In this document: positions 45,034 to 52,391 of the stretch, in pieces
Numbering within the stretch: position 1 is the stretch's first letter
Layout of the letters: each line of letters begins with the position of its first letter
Assembly (NCBI RefSeq): GCF_017874545.1
Contig: NZ_JAGGLT010000020.1
Coordinates: 1 to 63,317, forward strand
DNA: 63,317 nt
Direction of reading: 5' to 3'
Source of the DNA: Thermoanaerobacterium butyriciformans
GTDB lineage: Bacteria > Bacillota > Thermoanaerobacteria > Thermoanaerobacterales > Thermoanaerobacteraceae
Made by a program: the position numbers and the translations under genes
The notes under the pieces: generated by a model
Databases searched by the model: none
What the model was told of the DNA's origin: nothing
The model's input: only the letters and a program-made list of their open reading frames with translations

Positions 45034-45075
45034 ATTATAGCTGTCTTTTGGGATAAAGCAAAATAGATATGTCAA
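45034..45075 (-). promoter_or_regulatory. nifH promoter region
   Basis: TTTGCT (45058-45063) and TATAAT (45034-45039) on the minus strand, 18 bp apart, give a SigA-type promoter. Directly upstream is TTGACATATCTA (45064-45075), identical to the -35 region of amtB. No -24/-12 sigma-54 elements were seen. Confidence 0.6.
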
Positions 45076-45187
45076 ATAAAATTATGTAGTAAGAAAGTTT
45101 AGCAAAAATTTATTGTTGTTAACAATGATATCAGTATTTTTATTAAATGTCAAGCAAAAAATTTTAATACTTTACAAAAATAAAGTA

Positions 45188-45216
45188 TTGACATTAAAAA
45201 TATACTATGCTATTAT
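45188..45216 (+). promoter_or_regulatory. nifB promoter
   Basis: TTGACA (45188-45193) and TATTAT (45211-45216) with 17-bp spacing. Transcription would start near 45223, giving a leader of about 130 nt with two hairpins. Confidence 0.7.
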
Positions 45217-45257
45217 ATTTTCAATAATTTTCATAAATAAAAAAATAAAAGACGAAG

Positions 45258-45289
45258 AAGTCTTTAGCCATTTGGTTAAAGACTTTTTT
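45258..45289 (+). terminator. First leader hairpin of nifB (intrinsic terminator shape)
   Basis: AAGTCTTTAGC pairs with GTTAAAGACTT around CATTTG, followed at once by TTTTTT. It lies about 35 nt downstream of the expected start of transcription. Confidence 0.75.
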
Positions 45290-45296
45290 AGGCACT

Positions 45297-45336
45297 GGAG
45301 CCTTTAATCAGTCGGTTAAAGGCTCCAAAATTTTTT
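45297..45336 (+). terminator. Second leader hairpin of nifB (intrinsic terminator shape)
   Basis: GGAGCCTTTAAT pairs with GTTAAAGGCTCC around CAGTCG, followed by AAAATTTTTT. Its inner half is a sequence copy of the first hairpin (CTTTA-N2-CA-N-T-N-GGTTAAAG in both). It ends 5 nt before the nifB ribosome site. Confidence 0.75.
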
Positions 45337-45353
45337 ATAAGGAGAGGATGAAA

Positions 45354-46175
45354 ATGAATAAAGAATTTAATACGGTAGGTTTTGGACACCCATGTTTTAA
45401 TCCTGATGCGACTTTATATCACGGCAGGGTGCATCTGCCTGTAGCACCTAAGTGCAATATAAAGTGCAAATACTGCGACAGAAAGACAGGGTGCGTAAAT
45501 GAAAACAGACCCGGCGTAACAACTAAAGTTATGGATCCGTATGAAGCAATATTATATGCTAAAAAGATGTTAAAAAGAGAGCCTCGCATTTCTGTCATAG
45601 GAATAGCAGGCCCCGGCGACCCACTTTACAACGATGAGACATTCTTAACTTTTAAATTGATTTCCTTAGAATTTAAAGACATGATCAAATGCTTAAGCAC
45701 AAATGGACTGCTTTTAAGCGATAAGCTACCTCTTCTAATAAACTGCGGTGTAAGTACAATCACAGTGACAATAAATGCTATAGATCCTAACATAGGTAAA
45801 GAAATATACGATTATGCAATTTATAAAGATAATACGTACAGAGGAATAGATGCAGCAAAATTGCTTATAGAAAAACAGCTAGAAGGCATAGAAGCTGCTT
45901 GTGATAACGGATTACTTGTGAAGGTCAATACTGTCTTGATACCTGGCATAAACGATAAGCACATAGATGATATAGCAAAAAAAATAAAGGAACTTGGTGT
46001 GTACATCATGAACATAATGCCGCTTATTCCACAAGCTGAATTTTCACATTTAAAAGCTCCCAAGTGCAATGAACTTGAAAAAGTGAGGCTTCAAAATTCA
46101 AAAATTATAAGTCAGATGTACCACTGCAGGCAGTGCAGAGCTGATGCGGCAGGACTTTTAGGTGATGACATATGA
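45354..46175 (+). CDS. nifB: FeMo-cofactor core synthase NifB (radical SAM)
   Basis: Radical-SAM enzyme that builds the carbide-containing 8Fe core (NifB-co). About 273 residues, the short form without a C-terminal NifX domain. The SAM-cluster motif CNIKCKYC gives C34, C38, C41; other conserved parts are GHPCFNPDA at the N-terminus, GPGDPL and the C-terminal CRQCRADAAGLLGDD. ATG at 45354 has better spacing to GGAGAGG than the ATG 6 nt upstream. Its leader has two terminator-like hairpins. The stop overlaps the next start. Confidence 0.96.
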   Translation: MNKEFNTVGFGHPCFNPDATLYHGRVHLPVAPKCNIKCKYCDRKTGCVNENRPGVTTKVMDPYEAILYAKKMLKREPRISVIGIAGPGDPLYNDETFLTFKLISLEFKDMIKCLSTNGLLLSDKLPLLINCGVSTITVTINAIDPNIGKEIYDYAIYKDNTYRGIDAAKLLIEKQLEGIEAACDNGLLVKVNTVLIPGINDKHIDDIAKKIKELGVYIMNIMPLIPQAEFSHLKAPKCNELEKVRLQNSKIISQMYHCRQCRADAAGLLGDDI

Positions 46176-46510
46176 TGCATAGAATTGCTATCGCATCAAG
46201 AGATGGCAAAATGGTTAACGAACATTTTGGACATGCAAGAAGATTTATCATCGTCGATTTATATGATGATGGAAATTACATTGTCCGTGAAGTCAGAGAA
46301 TGTATAAATGCATGTGGAGGCGATGATTTTAACGACAGAATGAATATTGTAATAGAAAAAATCAAAGATTGCGAGGCAGTCTTCGTATGCATGATAGGAA
46401 ATGCAGCCATAATGCGGCTCAAAGAAAGAGGAATCAAAGCATACGTAAACCCCAGCTTTATAGAAGATGTGCTTAAAGATTATTTGATAAATTTTGAGGG
46501 TGATAAATAA
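46172..46510 (+). CDS. nifX: NifX/NafY-family cofactor carrier
   Basis: 112 residues of the dinitrogenase iron-molybdenum cofactor family, the domain that in other organisms is fused to the end of NifB. It starts RIAIASRDGKMVNEHFGHAR, with the conserved His of NEHFGHA, and includes CINACGGDD. It overlaps nifB by 4 nt, as if a NifB-NifX fusion were split. Likely carries NifB-co or FeMo-co between NifB and NifEN. Precise name (nifX, nafY or nifB-tail) is uncertain. Confidence 0.85.
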   Translation: MMHRIAIASRDGKMVNEHFGHARRFIIVDLYDDGNYIVREVRECINACGGDDFNDRMNIVIEKIKDCEAVFVCMIGNAAIMRLKERGIKAYVNPSFIEDVLKDYLINFEGDK

Positions 46511-47298
46511 TGAAGGATCAAAAAATAATTTGGCTTCTAATGTCTATCTTTTTAATCATTATAATGATAACAGGATGCGATATAAACGCCAGTGAAAGCA
46601 GCAATAAATCCTTGACAGTTTTTGTTGCTGCAAGCTTAAAAGATTCTATGAATACAGTTGTCAAGCAGTTTGAAAGATTAAATCCAGGTGTAAAAATAAT
46701 CTTAAATTCTGCTGGAAGCCAGACATTGAGGACGCAAATAGAACAAGGAGCATACGCTGACATATTTATTTCTGCTGATGAAAGAAACATGACGCCACTT
46801 TACAGCGAAAAACTTGTTGAGAAACCTAAAACATTATTATATAACAAGCTTACTGTCATTGCATATAAAGACAGCAGTGTAAATAGCTTTATGGATATAA
46901 AAAACTCCGGCGTGAAATTAGCTCTTGCAGATGAATCTGTCCCTGCAGGTAAATATGCGCTTGATATGCTGTCAAAAATCGATGCTGACTATAAAGGGTT
47001 CAAGGAAGCAACACTTAAAAATGTCGTCACAAAAGAAGTAACTGTCACAGATGTTGCACAAAAGGTTGCAATGGGTGAAGCAGACGCTGGCATTGTTTAT
47101 GTAACTGATGCAAAGCCCTTTTTGGATAAAATAAAAATTATTAACATACCTGATAAATACAATGTCATTGCAACATATCCTGCTGCTATCGTTAAAAATA
47201 CTAAATACAAGACTTTATCTTCAAAATTTTTAGATTTTCTATTAAATGGAGATGGAAAGAAAATACTAAAGGATTACGGATTTATAATGAAAGGATAA
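46510..47298 (+). CDS. modA: Molybdate-binding lipoprotein ModA (nif-linked)
   Basis: Second oxyanion-binding lipoprotein of the window. 262 residues, lipobox MITGC with Cys23. Binding segments VAASLKDSMNTVVKQF, NSAGSQTLRTQIEQGAYADI and DESVPAGKYA match ModA more closely than the copy at 29.9 kb. Located in the nifB transcript (start overlaps the nifX stop), so Mo uptake is tied to nitrogenase assembly. Confidence 0.9.
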   Translation: MKDQKIIWLLMSIFLIIIMITGCDINASESSNKSLTVFVAASLKDSMNTVVKQFERLNPGVKIILNSAGSQTLRTQIEQGAYADIFISADERNMTPLYSEKLVEKPKTLLYNKLTVIAYKDSSVNSFMDIKNSGVKLALADESVPAGKYALDMLSKIDADYKGFKEATLKNVVTKEVTVTDVAQKVAMGEADAGIVYVTDAKPFLDKIKIINIPDKYNVIATYPAAIVKNTKYKTLSSKFLDFLLNGDGKKILKDYGFIMKG

Positions 47299-47309
47299 TT
47301 ATTAAAGAG

Positions 47310-48092
47310 GTGTTTCAAATGGCGTATATTTATTTAACTACATCAATTTTAATTTTTTTCTTATTAATACCTTTTATTTCGCTAATAATTAAAACTCCTT
47401 TAAATATAATAGTAGCTGAAATCACATCTTGTCCTGCAATCAATGCACTACTCCTTAGTATCATATCATCCAGTGTGACCGTCGTCATTACATTTTTATT
47501 TGGAACACCTCTTGCATACTGTATTGCATTTAAAAAAGGAAAAATATCTACATTTGCCGAATACCTTGTAGACATACCTGCAGTTTTACCTCCTGCAGTT
47601 GCAGGAATTGCCCTTTTGATGGCATTTGGTAGAGAAGGCATCATAGGAAAATTCTTAAGTTCAATAGGCATACAAATATCATTTACAGTAATAGCCGTAA
47701 TATTAGCACAGATTTTCATATCATCCACATACTACATCAAAGCAGCTTATTCTTCGTTTATGGCTGTTGATAGAACAATTTGGGAAGAATCACAATTAAT
47801 TGGTGTTAACGATTTTAAATTGATGACAGCCATATACATACCGATAACAAAGAGATTTCTCATAACTGGATTGATAAGCACATGGGCAAGAGCTATTGGC
47901 GAATTCGGAGCAACTATCATCTTCGCAGGCAATCTAGAGGGAAAGACGAGAACAATGCCACTAGCCATATACACTGCAATGCAAAGTGACTTAAATTACG
48001 CTTTAAGCCTTTCTGTTATAATGGTTTTATGCTCTTTTATCATAATCTACCTTTGCAGGTTTTTGATAAAAAAAGATGTTGACAGAAGCTGA
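47310..48092 (+). CDS. modB: Molybdate ABC transporter permease ModB (nif-linked)
   Basis: Permease partner of the nif-linked ModA. 260 residues with five or six spans; DIPAVLPPAVAGIALLMAFG, WEESQLIGVNDFKL (coupling loop) and RAIGEFGATIIFAGNLEGKT identify ModB. No modC follows; the gene is the last in the transcript and the next genes are convergent. The only ModC in the window is at 27.7-28.4 kb. Confidence 0.92.
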   Translation: MFQMAYIYLTTSILIFFLLIPFISLIIKTPLNIIVAEITSCPAINALLLSIISSSVTVVITFLFGTPLAYCIAFKKGKISTFAEYLVDIPAVLPPAVAGIALLMAFGREGIIGKFLSSIGIQISFTVIAVILAQIFISSTYYIKAAYSSFMAVDRTIWEESQLIGVNDFKLMTAIYIPITKRFLITGLISTWARAIGEFGATIIFAGNLEGKTRTMPLAIYTAMQSDLNYALSLSVIMVLCSFIIIYLCRFLIKKDVDRS

Positions 48093-48162
48093 AAGATTTT
48101 AATAAATATCTACTGGTATAACCGATGGTTTTCTTTCCACATATACCTTACATTTTTAGCTA

Positions 48163-48420
48163 TTATATTTTCTTATATATATCACCACGATTACCAATTG
48201 CAAGTACACGAATTAGCGATTGGTTTTCATCAATTTCAAATATAATTCTATAATCTCCAACTCTTATTCTTTGCATTGGTTCGTATCCCTTAAGTGGTAA
48301 TATCTCACCCTCAGGTAATTTATATATTGCTTTTAATAATCTTTCCTTTTGATTCTTTGGTTGACTTAATATGAATTTTGATGCCTTTTTAGATACTTCA
48401 ATCTTGTAAGTCTTTTTCAC
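48163..48420 (-). CDS. RelE/ParE-family toxin
   Basis: 85 residues: YKIEVSKKASKFILSQPKNQ, a middle RIRVGDYRIIFEID and C-terminal LAIGNRGDIYKK, the RelE-like layout of mRNA interferases. The start overlaps the antitoxin gene by 23 nt, typical for toxin-antitoxin pairs. Convergent with modB. Confidence 0.85.
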   Translation of the reverse strand: MKKTYKIEVSKKASKFILSQPKNQKERLLKAIYKLPEGEILPLKGYEPMQRIRVGDYRIIFEIDENQSLIRVLAIGNRGDIYKKI

Positions 48421-48640
48421 TCAATCCAGCCTCCTTTAAAATTTCTTCAAAGGAGACATATTCACCTTTTTTTTGTTCTTGTTCAGCTTCTTTAATTAAT
48501 TGCATATCGTAATCGTCTATTTCTTTTTCAGAATCCTCTAAAATCTCTTTTATGTTAATCAGTATATTTATTACTTTTGCCATTTTATTATCGGGCAACT
48601 GGTCAATTATTCTATGAGCTTTTTCTTTTAATGCACTCAT
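48398..48640 (-). CDS. Antitoxin paired with the RelE-like toxin
   Basis: About 80 residues, acidic and helical: SALKEKAHRIIDQLPDNKMA, KVINILINIKEILED and a C-terminal FEEILKEAGLSEKDLQD that would wrap the toxin. It has no clear ribbon-helix-helix start, so the family is only RelB-like by size and position. ATG at 48640 follows GGTGGT. Confidence 0.75.
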   Translation of the reverse strand: MSALKEKAHRIIDQLPDNKMAKVINILINIKEILEDSEKEIDDYDMQLIKEAEQEQKKGEYVSFEEILKEAGLSEKDLQD

Positions 48641-48710
48641 TTTTACCACCACCATTTTAGTATTCTTTCTTTTAATTATTATAACACTTTTCTAGTTCAA
48701 AAAAAGGTAT

Positions 48711-48749
48711 ATACAAAAAAGCACATCCTATTTGCAAGAATGTGCTTTT
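48711..48749 (-). terminator. Terminator of the thi operon
   Basis: AAAAGCACAT and ATGTGCTTTT form a perfect 10-bp stem with a 13-nt loop, followed on the minus strand by TTTTTTGTATA. It lies 6 nt past the thiE stop. Confidence 0.85.
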
Positions 48750-48754
48750 CGTAC

Positions 48755-49384
48755 CTACTTTGATATAGCCTCTTTTAAGCGCCTTGTGGCAAAACCTACA
48801 TCATCTGACGCCATTATCTCTGATACGACGGATATTCCATCGACGCCTGTCCTCATTACATCTGGTGCATTGCTGTATTTTATGCCTCCAATGGCGACAA
48901 CAGGAATCTTTACTGCCTCTTTTATTTTTTTTAAATTCAAAAGCCCTATTGCTTCGCCTATGTCTTTCTTTGTACCTGTGTAGAATACAGCACCTGCTCC
49001 TATGTAGTCAGCACCATCTCTTTCTGCCTCTACGGCTTCATCTACGCATCCAGCAGATATGCCAATTATCTTATTATCGCCCATGATCTTTCTTGCAATG
49101 CTGCATGGCAAATCTTCTTGACCTAGATGAACTCCATCTGCATCAACAGACAGTGCTATATCGATTCTGTCATTTATTATAAATGGAACGTTGTATTTTG
49201 CTGCAATATCTTTTAATCTTACAGCAATCTCATAAAATTCCTTCGATGAAATATCCTTTTCCCTAAGCTGCAGCATAGTAACGCCGTTTTTTAATGATTC
49301 TTCTACGGCATCGTAAAAATCTCTACCAGCCTTCAAAAGGTTTCTGTCAGTAACCAAATAAAGAGATACATCAAAATCTTTCAT
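48755..49384 (-). CDS. thiE: Thiamine phosphate synthase ThiE
   Basis: Joins HMP-diphosphate and thiazole-phosphate to thiamine phosphate. 209 residues, TIM barrel with SLYLVTDRNLL, TMLQLREKD near 38, VNDR-like FIINDRIDIAL, GVHLGQEDLP and GAGAVFYTGTKKD. Last gene of thiD-cytX-thiM-thiE. Confidence 0.96.
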   Translation of the reverse strand: MKDFDVSLYLVTDRNLLKAGRDFYDAVEESLKNGVTMLQLREKDISSKEFYEIAVRLKDIAAKYNVPFIINDRIDIALSVDADGVHLGQEDLPCSIARKIMGDNKIIGISAGCVDEAVEAERDGADYIGAGAVFYTGTKKDIGEAIGLLNLKKIKEAVKIPVVAIGGIKYSNAPDVMRTGVDGISVVSEIMASDDVGFATRRLKEAISK

Positions 49385-49386
49385 TC

Positions 49387-50187
49387 TTATGCCTCCAATA
49401 CTTCAATATCAGCGTATTTCCTTATCATGTCAGAGTCTATAAGGTACAGATAATCTATGAATTTTGCCCTGAATGTTCCAGGTAAATTGCACTCTTTCTC
49501 AGCCAACTCACCAGATATATTCATAGCAAGAAGAGCTGCCAATGACGATATCACTTTGTCATCGCTGCAAGCTGATGTGGCCGCTATTATTGCGCCTAAA
49601 GTACATCCCGCACCTGTTATCTTTGTAAATAAATGCGTACCATTTTTAACTTTTACTACTCTTTTTCCATCGCTTATATAGTCTTCTTTTCCTGTCGACA
49701 CGACAACCGTATTTGTTAACTTTGCAAGTTTTACACAAGAGTCAACATTTCCGCTATCATCAAGGGAGTCTACACCTTTCACATTTGCACTTTCACCTGA
49801 TAGAGCCTTTATTTCTCCGCCGTTTCCCTTAATAATGCTTATTTCTCCTATTTTCAAAAGCATATTTACAAAGTCAACCCTGCTTTTTATGGCAGCACAT
49901 CCTACAGGATCTAAGACAACTGGTTTTTTGTGGTCTTTTGCTGATATTACAGAATTGATTATTGTCTCTTTAGTCTCATTATTTATAGTGCCTATATTTA
50001 CATACAAAGCATTTGAAATTGCTGTAAAATCATACGCTTCATCAGGCGACATCACCATTGCAGGAGATGCCCCAATACTGAGTAAAGCATTGGCATTGTC
50101 GTTAATGACAACGTAGTTTGTTATAGCGTGGACAAGCGGCACTTCTTTTTTTAATCTTTCTAAAACCTTTATTGCTTCTTCAACCAT
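49387..50187 (-). CDS. thiM: Hydroxyethylthiazole kinase ThiM
   Basis: Phosphorylates salvaged thiazole alcohol. 266 residues: VPLVHAITNYVVINDNANAL, IGASPAMVMSPDEA, VLDPVGCAA, IKGNGGEI and the catalytic GAGCTLGA near 205. 2 nt from thiE and overlapping cytX by 8 nt. Confidence 0.96.
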   Translation of the reverse strand: MVEEAIKVLERLKKEVPLVHAITNYVVINDNANALLSIGASPAMVMSPDEAYDFTAISNALYVNIGTINNETKETIINSVISAKDHKKPVVLDPVGCAAIKSRVDFVNMLLKIGEISIIKGNGGEIKALSGESANVKGVDSLDDSGNVDSCVKLAKLTNTVVVSTGKEDYISDGKRVVKVKNGTHLFTKITGAGCTLGAIIAATSACSDDKVISSLAALLAMNISGELAEKECNLPGTFRAKFIDYLYLIDSDMIRKYADIEVLEA

Positions 50188-51361
50188 AAATTTTCTCCTC
50201 TCTTCTATGCACAGATTTCATCAATGGATAAATTACAGCAGTCAAAATAATCGTTCCTATAGTTGGCGTTATAAACCATTTCGATAAATTTGTACCAAAA
50301 TACGTAAGATAATTGTAGAATATCGTACCTACTGCAAAAGAAATCGTGGCAGGCACATTTAAGAAGCTATCGCTTTTGCTTCTCATCAAAAAGAAATCTT
50401 CAAATACAACCGTATATGCGGGAATAAATACACTTCCTATGGCGTACAAAAAGTTTTGGTAATTATCCATTGGGAACAAATATGCAGCAATAAGCCCCAC
50501 AATGGAATATATAATAAGCAGACTTTTTCTGCTTAATTTAGCTTTTACAATAGAAAGTGTTGAAACGGCGGCGGAATACACATCCATAAAAGTCGTTGTA
50601 ACCGTCGACAAAAGTATAATAAGAAGCGGTACAATTCCCGTTTTTATTGATGCAAAATATGAGATTATGTCTTTTCCGCCTGTTTTCAAAGCCACATAAA
50701 GTCCTATAAAATACATGAAGCAGCTTGCTATGAAATATCCCGCAAATGTATATATAAAGCTGGACTTTCCATCCTTAGCATTTATGGTGTAATCTCCTAC
50801 CAATGGAAGCCATGATACAGGCATGGCAACGGCAAGCTCTACTGCACCACTGAAGCTCATGTCTCCCGTTACTGTCGCTATTTTCCCTCCTTTTAAAAAC
50901 ACAACTACGAAAATAGTCAGGATAAACAGAAGCATAACAGCAATATTGTTTATCCAGTAAGCTTCACTATCAAAGAATAATGTCCATACCAAAACAGATA
51001 CGCCTACAATAAAAATCCCTAAAGAAGTAGACATACCAATAGCACCATTGAATGCCTTTGAAGATTGTATTATCATGACAGCCGTCCAGCCAACTAATTG
51101 AAGCACGTTTAAAAAACCTATAAATACCATGCCTTTTTCGCCTAAAACACCTTTCGTGGACTCTATTGCAGGCTCTTTAACCTTATAAGACATGAGCCCT
51201 CCTAAAGCAAAAAACAAAGTGCCGATTATGTGACCCAATAATATGCTTAGAATACCTTTAGTTAAGCCTAATGGTGCAAAATAAGAACCTGTATAAACCT
51301 CTGCAATCGATATGGCCGCACCTGCCCATATCAAAAATAACGTCGAGTTCTTAATCTTCAT
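50180..51361 (-). CDS. cytX: Hydroxymethylpyrimidine transporter CytX (NCS1 family)
   Basis: Predicted HMP permease. 393 residues with about twelve spans; IWAGAAISIAEVYTGSYFAP at the first span and PVSWLPLVGDYTINAKDGK in the middle loop are typical of CytX. Position between thiD and thiM under a TPP riboswitch supports HMP over cytosine. Confidence 0.88.
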   Translation of the reverse strand: MKIKNSTLFLIWAGAAISIAEVYTGSYFAPLGLTKGILSILLGHIIGTLFFALGGLMSYKVKEPAIESTKGVLGEKGMVFIGFLNVLQLVGWTAVMIIQSSKAFNGAIGMSTSLGIFIVGVSVLVWTLFFDSEAYWINNIAVMLLFILTIFVVVFLKGGKIATVTGDMSFSGAVELAVAMPVSWLPLVGDYTINAKDGKSSFIYTFAGYFIASCFMYFIGLYVALKTGGKDIISYFASIKTGIVPLLIILLSTVTTTFMDVYSAAVSTLSIVKAKLSRKSLLIIYSIVGLIAAYLFPMDNYQNFLYAIGSVFIPAYTVVFEDFFLMRSKSDSFLNVPATISFAVGTIFYNYLTYFGTNLSKWFITPTIGTIILTAVIYPLMKSVHRREEKIYG

Positions 51362-52160
51362 AGTCTATACCTGCCTTCTTATAAAGATCTACTAAATGTC
51401 CTACAGGTCCTACTCCTTTACCTATCTCAAGAGAATTTTTAATAGCCTCTGTTATATAGCTTTTTGCGCCTATAACGGCATCTTTCAAGCTTAATCCTCT
51501 TCCAAGATATGAAGCTATTGCAGAAGAGTATGTACATCCTGTCCCATGTGTATTTTTGGTGTCAATCCTCTCCTGTGGTAAACTTAAAAATTCATTTCCA
51601 TCGAAAAACACATCAGTAGCATTTTCTACTGAATGACCGCCTTTTACGACGACGGCTTTTACACCCATATCGATGATTTTCTTGGCAGCCTCCTTCATGT
51701 CTTCAATTCCCTCAATATTCATACCAGTAAGTTCACATGCCTCTGGTATATTTGGCGTTATTATGTCTGCCATAGGCAAAAGCTTTGTCTTCAATGCGTC
51801 TATGGCGTCTTCTTTTAGAAGGTAGTATCCGCTTTTTGATATCATTACAGGATCTAATACGACGTTTTTTGGATTCCATCTTCTAAGTGATGATGAAATA
51901 GCGTCAATGATTTCTTGGCTGGATACCATACCTATTTTCACAGCATCTACTTCTGTATCTTCAAATACGCAATCAATCTGCTTTTTGATGATATCTGCAT
52001 CCATCTCCCTTACATCAAAAACTCCTACAGTATTCTGTGCCGTAACTGCCGTTATGACGCACATGCCGTATACACCAAGGGCGCAAAACGTTTTTAAATC
52101 TGCCTCTATGCCAGCTCCACCAATGCTGTCAGAGCCTGCAATTGTAAGTAACTTTCTCAC
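51351..52160 (-). CDS. thiD: HMP/HMP-phosphate kinase ThiD
   Basis: Two-step phosphorylation of hydroxymethylpyrimidine to the diphosphate. 269 residues, with TIAGSDSIGGAGIEADLKT at the N-terminus, LDPVMISKSG near 105 and GTGCTYSSAIASYL near 210. GTG start at 52160 lies 7 nt after AAGGAGG; the open frame runs upstream into the riboswitch terminator and is not used. First gene of the operon. Confidence 0.95.
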   Translation of the reverse strand: MRKLLTIAGSDSIGGAGIEADLKTFCALGVYGMCVITAVTAQNTVGVFDVREMDADIIKKQIDCVFEDTEVDAVKIGMVSSQEIIDAISSSLRRWNPKNVVLDPVMISKSGYYLLKEDAIDALKTKLLPMADIITPNIPEACELTGMNIEGIEDMKEAAKKIIDMGVKAVVVKGGHSVENATDVFFDGNEFLSLPQERIDTKNTHGTGCTYSSAIASYLGRGLSLKDAVIGAKSYITEAIKNSLEIGKGVGPVGHLVDLYKKAGIDYED

Positions 52161-52194
52161 ATCGATTCCTCCTTTTTTATTTGCCATGAGGAAA

Positions 52195-52230
52195 TACAAA
52201 ATGAAAAAAGTGTGCCGGATAAGCACACTT
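52195..52230 (-). terminator. Expression-platform terminator of the TPP riboswitch
   Basis: AAGTGTGC (52209-52216) pairs with GCACACTT (52223-52230) around a 6-nt loop; the minus strand continues TTTTTCATTTT. Located between aptamer and thiD. Confidence 0.8.
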
Positions 52231-52242
52231 AAAGTCCACTGT

Positions 52243-52332
52243 ACTCCCTACGCCGGCATTATCCAGATCAGGTTATGGGTCATAGCAGAAATAGCTGCTA
52301 ACTCTCAGCCGGGCTATCACCCCAGCTCCCCA
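52243..52332 (-). promoter_or_regulatory. TPP riboswitch (THI box)
   Basis: The minus strand shows GGGGAGCTGGGGTGATAGCC, GGCTGAGAG, GACCCATAACCTGATCTGG and ATAATGCCGGCGTAGGGAG, the standard TPP aptamer order. Thiamine diphosphate should turn off thiD-cytX-thiM-thiE. Confidence 0.97.
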
Positions 52333-52338
52333 GACAAA

Positions 52339-52367
52339 ATATTAACTTTTATTTAATTTTAACACAA
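52339..52367 (-). promoter_or_regulatory. Promoter of the TPP riboswitch transcript
   Basis: TTGTGT (52362-52367) and TAATAT (52339-52344) on the minus strand, 17 bp apart, just upstream of the aptamer. Confidence 0.5.
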
Positions 52368-52391
52368 ATTATCTGACTTGTACAGGATATT

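Noticed and set aside
45258-45336. Exact ANTAR-target RNA upstream of nifB
   Set aside because: The two hairpins are paired and related, but the loops do not show the reported A1/G4 hexaloop pattern, so I report them as a new or diverged element rather than as an ANTAR site.
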